DNA of 64,000 nucleotides from Strigamia acuminata (lineage: Eukaryota; Arthropoda; Chilopoda; Geophilomorpha; Linotaeniidae): contig OX442322.1 in the NCBI GenBank assembly GCA_949358305.1, positions 6,386,001-6,450,000 on the forward strand, given 5' to 3'. The translations under genes and the position numbers were made by a program. Positions 9,408-21,000 of the stretch are shown here, piece after piece (position 1 is the stretch's first letter; each line of letters begins with the position of its first letter). The notes under the pieces are model-generated. The model ran no database searches, was not told the DNA's origin, and saw nothing but the letters and a program-made list of their open reading frames with translations.

Positions 9408-12400
9408 CTGCCGGCGGGGAGGGAGTTGTTTGACTCCACCTCCAAGCGCACAAGACGTTGTATTGGCCTACGCAATTTTTCTCCATTAGCGAGCACCAAC
9501 TCACATGATCGGACTTTATCGTCCCGACCTCGTCTGACCTCGACCACTCGACCCATCTTCCACTTTAGGCGTGGTTTAAACGGCTCTTCCACAATAACGA
9601 GGTCGTTCAATCGAAGCTCCTGCGTGTTTGACTTGCCCGTCTGAATTTTTAGGTCTGTCAGGTACTCGCGAGACCAACGCGTCCAAAATGACAGTAACAC
9701 ACGCTGTTGGTAGCGCCACTGTCGAATAAACTCTTTCTGCGTTGGCTCGTGATCCTCCGTCGCTCCTGAATCAGGCAGGTGAGTCAGCATCACGCCGGTC
9801 AAAAAATGTGCGGGTGTGAGCGGTTCGATTTCCTCCGGATTGTCGTAGACGTAGGTAATCGGCCTACGATTTATCACGGCTTCGGTTTGCGCCAGAAATG
9901 TCCCGAGTTGATAAAAATTCAGGTGCGCGGATCCGATGGCTTTTCGCAAACACCTTTTCACAGTTTGTACCATCCTCTCCCAAAAGCCGCCCCACCAAGG
10001 TCCATTCTCGACGATAAACCTCCATTCGATTCCCTTTTGGGCCAAATAGTTCTGGAAAGTTTCGTCTTTCGTATAGTTCAATAGTGAGGCCAGCTCCAGG
10101 TGCGCGCGGTGGAAAGTGGTTCCGTTGTCACTGTACATGATTTTCGGAAGCCCTCTGCGACTAATGAATCGTTCGAACGCTCCCAAAAAGTCTGTTGTTG
10201 CCAGCGAGGGTACCAACTCCAAATGAACGGCTCGGATGGTTGCGCATGTGAAAACTGCAATGTAAGATTTAGTTTTTCGCCCTTTTACTATCACTGGTCC
10301 TGCGAAGTCGACTCCGGTGACGGCGAACGGTTGGCATCTGGTTGTCCTGTCGGCTGGGAGGGCGCCTGGCACTTCTCGCATCAGTCGACCATTGATTTTT
10401 TTGCAAATGGTGCATCGATCCAACATCGATTTCAAGGTCCTCCTTGCGGATGGCGTCCAGTAAACTTCTCGAAATTTAGACAGCGTGGCTGTCAACCCGC
10501 AATGGAGGACCTGTAAATGAGAATGTCGCAAAATTAGATTTGTAAGTTCGTGTTTAGGAGGTAAAATCAAAGGCTGTGTAGCAGTGGGCACGTCTCGTGA
10601 CTCATGCAGTCGATTTTGCAATTCGATTAACCCCATTTCGTTCAGGCGTGGATTCAAATCTCGTAGTTTGGAGTCTCTCTGAACTTGTTTGCCGTCCTTC
10701 AGTCTGTCCATCTCACAGCCATAAATTTCTGCCTGTGCAACTCGAATTAAGTTGAGTCTCGCACGTTGCAGCTCGGCTGCCGTCAATGGGCCTCGACCTC
10801 GGTGGCTGGCGTCCTCTTGTCGTCTCCCTGCGTTATCAGCGAACCTGAAAATCCATGCCAGCGTTCGGATTGCCTTTGAAAGCGATCCAAACCTGGCAAA
10901 CGGAAAAACATTAGTTATCGTTGTCTGCACCGCCTCGACGTGGGTTTCCGTCATCTCGTCTTGTTCTTCGACCGACTCCGTCGGTAGGTTTGGCCAATTT
11001 TGGCGACTTCCGCGCAGCCAGTCTGGTCCTTCCCACCAAAGTCGCTCGACGATCATCGCCTCTGCGTCCATTCCTCTTGTTAGGCGGTCGGCAGGATTTT
11101 CAACGCCCGGTACGTGTTTCCATTCGTCGACTTTTGACTTCTCTCTTATCTCCAGCACCCGATTATGCACGAAGGTTGGCGGTCGTTTGGATGTGTTTTT
11201 TATCCAATGTAGACAAATCTGCGAATCCGTCCAAAAAAATATTTCGCCTGGCGTCGCTAATTCTCTGATTTGATCGGCGAGACGAACAGCAATCAGAGCT
11301 CCCATGAGTTCGAGACGTGGCAGAGTAAGCGGCTTAACAGGAGCCACACGACACTTTGATAAAATGAAATTAGTTTCAATCAATTCACCATTAGAGTTCT
11401 GGACGTATGCCACGGCCCCGTATGCCTTTGGACTCGCATCGCAGAATATGTGCACTTCGCACTGGTCAAATTCGTCCAATCCCAACCATCGTGGAATTCG
11501 AATTTTTCTCAGGCTGGGAATTTGGTCGATCCATTTCTTCCAATCAGTGCGCAACTCGATTTCTAATTCATCGTCCCATGGCAAATTTCTGAGCCACAGG
11601 GACTGGAAAAACATGCGCGCTGTCACGGTGAATGGTGTGGCAAATCCTAAGGGGTCGAAAATTTGAGCCGTTATTTTTATTACCTCCCTTTTTGTCGTTT
11701 TTTTGCAAGGTGGACAAGTTTCATCGACCGTCAGTCCCAATTCGTCTGAGTTCGGGTTCCACTTGATTCCCAACACCTTTGTGTCTTCATCTAACGCCAG
11801 CAGAGTGTCGGAAGGGCATTCTTCGCGAAATTTGGCTCTAAGTTCCGATGAGTTGGTTTGCCACTTGGCGAGTTCCATGCCGGCTTCTGTAAAAATCAGG
11901 TTAGACTGGCGGAATGTTACCAGTGCTTGAGCGACGGTTTTGAGGGATGAGATGAAGTCGTCCACGTACAGGCACTTTAACAACAGTTTTACAGTTTCTG
12001 GATATTTTTCTTCGTATTTGCGCAAGTGATGGCGAATGGTGGCGCTCAGCAAAAATGGGCTTGGTGTGGCGCCAAATAAAACTCGAGTTTGCCGCAATAT
12101 TTTCAACAATGCCCTTCCTACACCGTCCCAGCATTCATCAATCCAGAAAAATCTCGTTGCGTCACGGTCCTTTAAAGCGATCTCGATCATGTGAAACGCC
12201 TTTTTGATGTCACCTATCATTGCCACTCTCCCAAGACGAAATCCTAGCAACATAAATACGAGTGAAGGTAGGAAGTTTATACCTTTTGACAGGCAATCGT
12301 TCAAGGAAAGGTAGCCTTTTCGGTGTGATGATGCATCAAATACGACTCGTAATTTTGTGGTGACGCGTTCCTCCTTGATCACTGGGCTGTGAGGCATATA

Positions 12401-14683
12401 GTAGACTGGTCCTGTCGAAGTTTGGTTCGGAATTTCTTCAACAATTCCCATTTTCAACTGCTCGTCGATAACCTTCTTATATTCTAAGTAGAGGTTTGGT
12501 TGTTTTCGGAAGCGACGAATCAGCGACATGATGCGTTGTTCTGCTCCTCGATAATTGTCGTCGAGCTCGCTGGTGTCCACGATCCACGGCAGTTCCACGG
12601 AATACTTTGAACCCGTCCATTTGATGGTTTTTTCGAACTTCTGCAGCGTTTCAGCGTCGTCGTTGTCTTCGACCGACTCGTGGCGCACTCCAATCGGTTC
12701 CAGTTCCCACATCCGGCGTAAAAGGTCATCTGTCGATGGAGTAAGCGTAATTTTGTTAATTCTTACCGGCGCAGTAATGACTCTTGTCCCATTTGTGGTC
12801 TGTCCGTGTAGTGTCCAACCGAATTTGGTCTTTACTGCAATCAAATTCTCCTCCAAAAATTCCGTTTGGCCTGTCATTACACGCCAGTAATGGTCCACTC
12901 CAATTAATAGGTCCACTTCCTTCGAATGCAATGCGACTTGTTTACAGGCCACCTCAATTTTTCTTCGATGTAGTTCGGCTTTAAGTTGCGCATTTGGCTG
13001 CTCTCCGGGCGTGGACGTGACGTGGGCAGTTTCAATGGCCTCGATCGTGACAGCTGGTGACTTCGAATTGGCGGGGCTGAGAGTTAATTCGACTCTGTTG
13101 CGTATTTCTGACTTCGGCTCTTGTCCAAACACGGCCAAGTTGATGGTTTCTGTCCCTAAAATTTTTAAGTTCAGTTTTTTTACCAATTCGGACCGTATGA
13201 ATGTGCGTTGAGCTCCTCCGTCGATATAACACACTCCCGACGTCGACAGTTTTGGTCCGGCCATTTTCACCATCTGGACCATCAAAAATTCGGACTTGGG
13301 AGGACAGGTGGTGACTACTGAGTTCGAATGGGTGACTCCCTCGACGACCTCCGTAGATTTTGGCGTGTCGCACACGTGTGTGTGGTGCGCTCCCTCGCAG
13401 CTGTAGCATTTCATGCGAGTCCTGCACTCCTCAGTTTTGTGGGGTGCTTTTCCCAAGCATCGCAAGCAAATTCCCTTTTTTTGCAACTTTTTACGTCTCT
13501 CTTCCATCGAGAGTGGACATCGCTTTCGGTTGTGTTCTGTGGAATCACAAAATTGGCATTTTATTATTATTACCGAAAGTTGTGACGCTGATCCAGATCG
13601 AGGCTCCTTTTCTTTTCGTTTGAATTTTCCCTTATTGTTGTGGGCGTTATCCGTGAATGACGATTTGTTTGTTGCTGCATCAGGTTTTGTTTGAGTTTTC
13701 ATCATGTCGTATTTGGCGTGTTTAGCGATGTAACTGCTCAGCCAATCCATTAGCCTCGTTACCGACCTCTCTCCGTCGCAGTCTTTGTCGTACTCCATAA
13801 TCACGTTGCGTGGTATGGCGGACGACAGCACGGGAAAAATGGTACGCTGAATTTCTGCCAATGGTACTTCGATGTTCGCCAAATTCTCGATGTTGATTTC
13901 TACGTGTCTGTGCAGCTTCTGGAGCCCCATCCTATCTCGATCGCTGTTGACTAAAGGTAGGTTAATTAAATTTGACAAATATTTGTTTTCAAGCACGATC
14001 TTGTCGCCATATTTTTTTTGTAGACGCGTAATCGCAATATTATAATTGCCAGCTGTGATCTCCAACGCTTTGATGTCATCTAACGCATCTCCCATCAAAT
14101 GCGTCCTTAAATGTAACAGTTTATGTGTCGCATCCAGTTGCTCGTCGTCGCCAACCTGAATGGAAAATGTTTTCCAAAACCCTCCCCACTCCTCAGGTTT
14201 GCGCCCGTCGAATTTGGGAATCTCCAGCGGTTTGCGTTTGATGAATGGCTGGCCGTTTGTCGGGGTCACACGTGGCGTCGCCGCCGACACTGCTGCGGTA
14301 ATGGCCGCCGCTAGTGCGTCGATGTTCGTCGCCGGTGACGCGTCCGCGTCCGTTCGTAAATTCTGGGGTGGAACGGGCGGAAAATACGCTTGAATGTACC
14401 TTGTTAATTCCGCTCTTGCTGCTGCCAAACGGTCCTCCAACGCGTCGAGTGCCTGCACCGTGGTGTCGATTTCCTGGTCAGATTTGGCTTGATCCAAGGT
14501 GGCGTCGAACGTTGTTTGAGCTCGTTTGTGTTTCTGCTCGAGCTGCTGCATCCACAGTTCAATCGTGGCTTGCGGTATCGCTGCTCGTCCGGTCAGCGCG
14601 GTGGTTATCGTGGTTAAGAGCGTCTCGGTGACCAATATGGCCGCTCTGAACGCCCTGTTCTTCAACTCAAAAACTCTCACCAT
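9392..14683 (-). CDS. gag-pol: BEL/Pao Gag-Pol polyprotein
   Basis: 1763 residues in one frame from ATG at 14683 (the leader is only about 35 bp from the PBS). Order: Gag with a predicted helical N-terminus (about 1-120) and a DUF1759-like region; three Cys-rich knuckles ([14 protein letters not shown] near 376, [15 protein letters not shown] and [13 protein letters not shown] near 425-440); a DUF1758/Pao aspartic protease ([12 protein letters not shown]); RT with YVDD near 907 and the Pao A17 region; RNase H ([15 protein letters not shown]); integrase with zinc region (about 1385-1425), core acids ([14 protein letters not shown] near 1517, GFWERM); and a DUF5641-like C-terminus. No lesion is visible. 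The stop lies in the 3' LTR. Confidence 0.97.
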   Translation of the reverse strand: MVRVFELKNRAFRAAILVTETLLTTITTALTGRAAIPQATIELWMQQLEQKHKRAQTTFDATLDQAKSDQEIDTTVQALDALEDRLAAARAELTRYIQAYFPPVPPQNLRTDADASPATNIDALAAAITAAVSAATPRVTPTNGQPFIKRKPLEIPKFDGRKPEEWGGFWKTFSIQVGDDEQLDATHKLLHLRTHLMGDALDDIKALEITAGNYNIAITRLQKKYGDKIVLENKYLSNLINLPLVNSDRDRMGLQKLHRHVEINIENLANIEVPLAEIQRTIFPVLSSAIPRNVIMEYDKDCDGERSVTRLMDWLSSYIAKHAKYDMMKTQTKPDAATNKSSFTDNAHNNKGKFKRKEKEPRSGSASQLSVIIIKCQFCDSTEHNRKRCPLSMEERRKKLQKKGICLRCLGKAPHKTEECRTRMKCYSCEGAHHTHVCDTPKSTEVVEGVTHSNSVVTTCPPKSEFLMVQMVKMAGPKLSTSGVCYIDGGAQRTFIRSELVKKLNLKILGTETINLAVFGQEPKSEIRNRVELTLSPANSKSPAVTIEAIETAHVTSTPGEQPNAQLKAELHRRKIEVACKQVALHSKEVDLLIGVDHYWRVMTGQTEFLEENLIAVKTKFGWTLHGQTTNGTRVITAPVRINKITLTPSTDDLLRRMWELEPIGVRHESVEDNDDAETLQKFEKTIKWTGSKYSVELPWIVDTSELDDNYRGAEQRIMSLIRRFRKQPNLYLEYKKVIDEQLKMGIVEEIPNQTSTGPVYYMPHSPVIKEERVTTKLRVVFDASSHRKGYLSLNDCLSKGINFLPSLVFMLLGFRLGRVAMIGDIKKAFHMIEIALKDRDATRFFWIDECWDGVGRALLKILRQTRVLFGATPSPFLLSATIRHHLRKYEEKYPETVKLLLKCLYVDDFISSLKTVAQALVTFRQSNLIFTEAGMELAKWQTNSSELRAKFREECPSDTLLALDEDTKVLGIKWNPNSDELGLTVDETCPPCKKTTKREVIKITAQIFDPLGFATPFTVTARMFFQSLWLRNLPWDDELEIELRTDWKKWIDQIPSLRKIRIPRWLGLDEFDQCEVHIFCDASPKAYGAVAYVQNSNGELIETNFILSKCRVAPVKPLTLPRLELMGALIAVRLADQIRELATPGEIFFWTDSQICLHWIKNTSKRPPTFVHNRVLEIREKSKVDEWKHVPGVENPADRLTRGMDAEAMIVERLWWEGPDWLRGSRQNWPNLPTESVEEQDEMTETHVEAVQTTITNVFPFARFGSLSKAIRTLAWIFRFADNAGRRQEDASHRGRGPLTAAELQRARLNLIRVAQAEIYGCEMDRLKDGKQVQRDSKLRDLNPRLNEMGLIELQNRLHESRDVPTATQPLILPPKHELTNLILRHSHLQVLHCGLTATLSKFREVYWTPSARRTLKSMLDRCTICKKINGRLMREVPGALPADRTTRCQPFAVTGVDFAGPVIVKGRKTKSYIAVFTCATIRAVHLELVPSLATTDFLGAFERFISRRGLPKIMYSDNGTTFHRAHLELASLLNYTKDETFQNYLAQKGIEWRFIVENGPWWGGFWERMVQTVKRCLRKAIGSAHLNFYQLGTFLAQTEAVINRRPITYVYDNPEEIEPLTPAHFLTGVMLTHLPDSGATEDHEPTQKEFIRQWRYQQRVLLSFWTRWSREYLTDLKIQTGKSNTQELRLNDLVIVEEPFKPRLKWKMGRVVEVRRGRDDKVRSCELVLANGEKLRRPIQRLVRLEVESNNSLPAGSVKIG

Positions 14684-14719
14684 TTTGTAGATTTTGATTA
14701 GATGGGAAATTGAAATACT

Positions 14720-14737
14720 TCCCGGGTTTCGGCACCA
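14720..14737 (-). other. BEL primer binding site, tRNA-Phe
   Basis: Minus strand TGGTGCCGAAACCCGGGA, complementary over 18 nt to the 3' end of metazoan tRNA-Phe (CCCGGGTTTCGGCACCA). One base separates it from the 5' LTR. Confidence 0.9.
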
Positions 14738-14738
14738 A

Positions 14739-15305
14739 TGTTAAATTTGCATAAGTTTAAATCAATACAAATCTACCAAACAAATTTCCAAAGTCCTGGA
14801 TACAAGTGGATGAATAAAGTTGAGATGGTGGTGAAATTCAAAGATGGCGTTGGAGCAAAGTAAAAGCACAACCACACGTTTTAGAGGTAAAAGGTACACT
14901 GGTTTTTATTCTTATTTTAAACACAAAAGGAAAGGTAGAGGAATGTGGATGACGTGTTCAGAGCACCAATGAAAACGGTGCTTGCACGTTAGGAAAAACC
15001 CCACCAATTAAGGGATTAACGTGGGGGTAAAACATCAGTTGAATTTGAAACAGGTCACCACACTCGAAATAAAACATCAACATAAATCTACAAAAAATGT
15101 AATATTTAAAAGTATAAATGTGAAATATATCAATATCAAACTCAATCAATTAATTAGAAATATCCAATCACCAATATAAAATGAAACAACAAATCAAGTA
15201 AAATATGGAAATACAAATAGCAATGTAATGTAAATTGGAAATACAAATATGACACAATAATCGAACAATAATTCACTTTACACGTAAAATCATCCGATTT
15301 TCACA
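14739..15305 (-). repeat. BEL 5' LTR (567 bp)
   Basis: Appears identical to 8841-9407 over all 567 bp. It is flanked on the right by TSD CTACT (15306-15310). AGATGGCG occurs at 14842-14849. Confidence 0.95.
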
Positions 15306-15921
15306 CTACTTTTGATTGAACCTTATTCAAAAATTCTAAATTCCCATTTCTGTGTTGGGATTTGATGTCCGGTACATTATTATTTGAGATTCGGCCCAAA
15401 TCATCTGTGTTATTCGAAATTCCATTCGAATCAACCACTTTGTTGCTCTGATTTAAATTATTAGTGCTTCGCACTTTGCTATTGCTAATCTCATTTGCTT
15501 TCTCCTCATGCACAAGCATTTTACTAATCGCTAAAATTAGATTTGCAATGCCCTTTATCACAGTATCTAAGTTATCTGTTAGTGCGCTCTTACAAACTAA
15601 ATAGGTTAGTAATAATGCAATTTTGTCCACATCTAAATCAGAATTCAAATTCAAATAATCCTTTTCTTTTTCAAGAACACTGATTTTCTCTTCAAATTGT
15701 TCCTTAAGTGCGTTATGCACTGTTTGTCCGTTAAAGACACTTTGTTCCTGTGTTTCCATTTTCAATTGTGCCTTGTGTGTGTCATCCATTGTCTGCTTGT
15801 TGCAGGCATGCACATTGTCTGTTAAAGACCTTCTTATTGCATAAAACACTGTATGCACAAAATTAGCACTAAACAACCACGCCAAACTCACTAATAAATT
15901 TAGTGAACGCACAAAACACAT
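15306..15921 (-). CDS. ORF-B, N-terminal part (continues at 8835)
   Basis: 205 codons from ATG at 15921 (an in-frame TAA lies just upstream). Residues about 3-28 are strongly hydrophobic after an Arg (MCFVRSLNLLVSLAWLFSAN), like a signal peptide or membrane anchor. A coiled-coil-like segment (about 80-95, EEKISVLEKEKDYL), a Leu-rich helical segment and an Asn/Ser-rich region follow. The frame reads into BEL as QSKVV and stop; with BEL and one CTACT removed it continues in frame as SKVGNLDC into 8835. No zinc knuckle is seen. Not a recognised Gag. Confidence 0.65.
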
Positions 15922-17398
15922 TGCTTCAATTATTTGTAGCACTTTCACAAATTAACACTTTTCCACTTTGGAAAATTCACAAAAACACAATTTTCCCCAA
16001 CCAAAATGAAGGAGAAAAATCACAATCCACCCCGGGACTTATCTCAATAAGTGAGACGCAAAACTCCACACAGTATTTCCCAAGTTCCGACCGGTGCGCC
16101 TGGACCCGTGGGACACTTGGTGGCCAGAAATAGCCTGTGTGGAAATAGGATTCCGCTACTCGAATGAGTAAAGGGCGGAAAACAAACAAAGGGACCCCAA
16201 AACAAAAACTTATAAACTATACAAAGTTTTACGACACCCCAAATAATCAAACAATAAAATGTTGGCACGTTGTCTTCTTTGCGGGATTTTCGCGTCGCAA
16301 AATCCCACGTTGACGCCGTTGTAACGTCGATCCGAATCGTTGCAATTCACTTGTGCACCTGGCACAAGATTTAACCAGTCCCTTTGTAGCACAGATACCC
16401 GTCCCGGGCTAATCCGTGATTCCAAAAATGCGTTTCGTACGTCGTGTACGAACACGCGGCCAAAAATGGCCCAAAAACCTCGAAATGTTCGCCAAAAATT
16501 CCGTGACGTCGTCCAGACGTCTGTCGCTGCTTCGTAGAACGTCTCCCTGGCGTTGTTCCACGCTGAAATGCTCAAATACGATGAGCGATGTCTCCGGAAC
16601 GTTGTGAAATCCAATTCCACTCTTCGCCGCCGAACAACGCTTCGTTTCCGACGAAAAATAGCTCGAATCGATTCCAAACCGATCTCAATCGCTTCCTACG
16701 ATGCTGTTGTGGTCCCACGCTGCTATTTCCAATGTTGGAATCCACTCGACGACTTGAAAACAGTCCAAATGCGGCCTCAGACTCGTACAGTCGTGGGCGC
16801 CGCCATCTTGGATTATTGAAAAATGCGCCGTTCGTTTCCTTCGATTTTCCTGCACAAAATTCGAAATAAATACTTTAGGAATTTTATTCCTACCGTCTCT
16901 GGTAAATCCAGCGGATGTATTCCACTTCCTACGACGAGTTTTCTCGCAAATTGCACCGTTTTCGTTCGTCGCTTTTATCGCCGACGCTTGTCGTTCTTTT
17001 TCCGTGTCCCGGACACCAAGAAACTTCTCTCTCCACCGAAATACGTTCCCGGACGTCTTCAAGTTCGGTGTGCACGTATTTAGTACGCGAATTCTGTTTT
17101 CAAACGTTGGCAAACTTTGTTCGCACTCGTCGCCGCGAGAAATGCTCGTTTCCGGCCAAAAACGTTCCAAAATGAAGCCAAACCGCTTCCAATCGCTTCC
17201 TACGATTTTTGTGTGGTCCCACATTGTAATTCTCAGCGCTGGGATCCACATTAAATGCACAAATCGGTGCAAATCCGCTCCTCAAACACGAACGGTGTTG
17301 GGCGCCGCCATCTTGGTATGACGCGCCATCGTGAATTTAAATCGACCAAAAAATGGCTTCTTAACTGCCAAATAAATTCAAAATCAATATGACAACTG
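15922..17398 (-). repeat. Element B leader, downstream part, with about 500-bp repeat units
   Basis: No supported gene. Two diverged units (about 16401-16815 and 16830-17320) each end with GGTCCCAC...GCCGCCATCTTGG and match the element 0 leader at 1-430. The stretch nearest the ORF (15922-16390) shows no recognisable feature. Copia-C interrupts the leader at 17398/17399. Confidence 0.6.
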
Positions 17399-17955
17399 TG
17401 TAGCTGTGTGGCGCAAAAATATCGCCGAAATAGGCGATAGGAAGCGTAAAACTGAGTCAAACGCACTTCTAAGTGCGGACAAATGCGCGTGATGCGCGTA
17501 CGCGAGTTTGAGCGGACTTACGATCAAATTCGCGTGCACTACACTTATAGAAACGTGTAGTGCCGAACTAAATACAATAGTTAACCAAAAATATAACATT
17601 TATTAAGAGAAAACTTACATAATGGGTCCAGAATCACTGGACAAACACAAGGAAACACACTACCCGTGTGAGCAGCCATTTGTAATGTGCCAGAGACATC
17701 TGGTGGCCGATATTATAAACAATAATAATGAAAAACATAAGAACAAGATAGAGGATGCATGAAACCTAATGTATTGAGTACATTTAACCCGGTATCATGC
17801 ATTCTCCTGACAAACAAGTATGAAAACACTAAATAAACACTGAATAACCCAGGAAAATGGAAACAATTACCGATAAATGATAAAATAAACGTTTCAAAGC
17901 CATTTCACATCGAAAAATGATTTAAATAACTCAAAAGTGGTTCCAAAGTCCAACA
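17399..17955 (-). repeat. Copia-C 3' LTR (557 bp)
   Basis: TGTTGGACTT...CAGCTACA in element orientation, followed on the internal side by the purine tract at 17956-17971 (minus strand CATCGAAGGAGGGAAT). Matches 23330-23886 throughout by eye. Confidence 0.95.
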
Positions 17956-18002
17956 ATTCCCTCCTTCGATGTAAAATGTCGGTGCTAAACAATCGAAAAA
18001 AG

Positions 18003-21000
18003 TTACTTCGAGACGAAAATCCGAGATAATAAATTTCGAAGACGCTCTGAACTGAGCCACTTGGTGAAAATGTCGGATACATTTATCTCACCCGGAATTT
18101 TGCGGAGTTCGAAACATCCGGCAATGTGCCACTCACGAAGCCAGTGAAACTTCACTCGAATATGTTTCGTTTTCGAGTTCTCGATGTCGTTGTTCGTGAA
18201 CTGAATCGAGGCGAGGGCATCGGAAAATATGATCGGTTTCGATAACCGACGTAAAGGTGGAAACACTTGATAAATACTGTCGAGCCAATAGAGTTCTTTG
18301 ACGATTTCGACAAGTGCCACAAATTCGGCTTCCATTGTGGAGCAAGCGACGCTGGTCTGCTTCTTGCAGCTCCAGCCAATGGGCACACTTCCGATGTAAA
18401 CAATGTATCCGCCGAATGATCTCGATGTAGCGATGTCGGAGGCCCAAGAGGCGTCTGTGCAACCCCACAGTTGACTCGAATCGCATTTCGAAAGTTCGAT
18501 GGCGTACTCGCTCGTGTTCGCGACGTAACGAAGGACCTGCAGCAAACACTTGATATGGCTCTCGGTGTAGCAGTTGTTGTACTGCGATAATGCGATCACC
18601 GAGTACAAAATGTCGGGGCGAGTACGTGAAGCCAGGAACAATAAAGATCCGACGAGTGATCGATACGGAAAATCCGGAAGGTCGGTGAGCGGTCCCTTGA
18701 CTAACGTGGTCCCAGGTGTGACTGGCACCTTGATGAGCGCGTCAGATGAAACATTAAACTTTTTGAGGAGTTTGTCAATGTAATTGCGTTGAGTCATAAA
18801 GACTTTCCCGTCACGACGCTCGAACTCGACTCCCAGCAGTTTGGTGATTGGCCCCAGGTCGACGATGTCGAATTTACTCGTGATCAGCTTGAGTATTCGA
18901 TCCCTGATGTTTTCCGAAGCATAAAATAAAACAATATCGTCGACGTATACCAGCATAATGGCCGAATGTCCGTAGGCGTACACACAATTACATGCTGGAA
19001 ACTTTTGAAATCCGAGTTCTGTCAATGTTTCATTAAGTTTCTGGTACCACATGCGCCCCGACTGGTGAAGACCGTAAAGCGACTTGGTCAACAACCATAC
19101 GTTGTCGGGCGAGGAACATGTGGCACCAGCGGGAATCCGCATATAAATCTCGTGGTCAAGGTCGCCGTAGAGGTAGGCACATTTCACGTCGAGGTGCGTG
19201 TCCCTCCATCCGAGGAGAATAACCAGCAGACAAAAGAAGAAACGGATTAGGACAAAATTGACTACGGGACTAAAAACTTCATCGTAGTCAACGCCCATTG
19301 TCTGCCGAAATCCTTGGGCGACCAGTCGAGCACGATATCGGGTAATCTTTCCGGTAATGTCACTTTTGAACTTAAAAATCCATTTGCAACCGAGCACAGT
19401 CTTGTCAGGGGGTCTCGGAACCTCCTTATAAACGTCTCGTTGCTTGAAAGTCGAAAGTTCCTCGTCGATTGCTTCGGTCCATTTCGGTGCTTCGGGCAAT
19501 TTCACAGCTTCGGCGTATGTGGCCGGTTCCCGAAAACACATGTGGACACGAGGAGGCGATGGCGGAGCATATGGCATGTGGTGTTCTAAATTGCCGAAGA
19601 AGAAAACGGACTCATCATACGGTATCCGGTGTGCGAAACAATAAGCGGCGATATCTGAGTGCGACCGCAAGCGGACACCGTGCTCCGGATAATAATAAAC
19701 GTCGACTTTAATCCTCCCCGGAACCTGATCTTTCCGGAGATGCTCTTCTCTCCTCCATCCGCTGAAGGGCGAAACGCCGCCAACAAAACTCCAAGGGCAA
19801 TGAAGAGCGCGTAAAGGCGCCAAATTAGGCGTACCCGGAAGTCGGACAGGCAAGGCAGCCGCTTCGTCGAGAAGGTCTTCGTCAAAATCTGAACCCTGTT
19901 CAGACATCGCTGCGGTGTCGTCAAGACCCGGGAGAGATGGGTAGGACATCGAACGCCGTAGATGAGGCAAGCGGGTGGAACGTACGGTCGGAGTAAATTG
20001 TCCATGTCCTGCAATGGTCGTAACATTATCGGAGCCATCAGCGACGGTAACAGAGCCATCAGCGTCGGTAACAGAGCCATCAGTCGTAGCAGCTAAGCCG
20101 TCAGCAGCGGCGATGAGACCATCAGCTGTAGGAAGAGATGGTGCGAATGAAGCGAAAGACGGAGCACTCGAAGCGACGGAGGGAGCACGACTGGCAATAC
20201 CATCCTCGTCACTGCTGTCAGCAGAAGAGTCGTTATCCGAATCGTGACGTCGACGAGGCCAAGGCTGAGTTGGAAAGTTATCACGAAAAGTGACACGTGA
20301 CGGGATGTGGCCACGAGCAGGCTCCTCCATGGGTGGAGCATTGTCATCCGGATCTGGAACATAAAAGGGCGAGCGCTTAAAGTTCTGCCGTTCATCGATT
20401 TGGACGTGAACAGATTCGGTGACGGTGTTCGTAGCCGGATTCCACACTCGATACCCTCGAGTTCCCGAAGCGTAGCCAACGAGAAATCCTTCCCACGCTC
20501 GAGGATCCAGTTTGTTGCGTCCAGGTGCGGTGAAGTGTACCCAGCACTTGGAACCAATCTTACGAAAATGTCTGACGGAAAGAGCACGCTGGCGCCACAA
20601 AATGTATGGGATTTCGTCGTTGAGCTTCGAATGCGGACTGCGGTTTTTGATATATGTGAACGTCACGGCAAGTTCAGCCCAAAGCGTGTGCGAAAATCCG
20701 GTTTCGGAGTTGATGGAGCGGAGATAGTCGCCCATTGTCCGGTTCAGGCGTTCGGCGACACCGTTCATCTGTGGCGATGCGGGATTGGTCCGTTGAGCAA
20801 CAATACCCTTGTCGGCAAGAAAACGGTCAAAATCCCTCGAAATGAATTCTCCTCCACGGTCGGTGCGAATTGTTTTAATTCGGCAATCAGCAATACGTTC
20901 AACGCGGGAAACAAAGTCTTTAAACGTAGCAAAAACATCAGATTTACGGGCGATCGGGAAAAGCCAGGCGTACCTGGTGGCGTCATCGATAATGGTGAAG

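Larger units (their letters stand above)
8841..15305 (-). mobile_element. Complete BEL/Pao retrotransposon
   Basis: 6465-bp minus-strand element with 567-bp LTRs that look identical, a 5-bp TSD CTACT (8836-8840 and 15306-15310), a tRNA-Phe PBS and one uninterrupted gag-pol ORF of 1763 codons. It is inserted inside ORF-B. Identical LTRs and an intact ORF imply recent, possibly autonomous transposition. Confidence 0.96.

Noticed and set aside
16210-17285. Arg-rich ORFs in the element B leader as a gag
   Set aside because: Composition follows the repeat units, several frames are open at once, and no knuckle or capsid motif is present.
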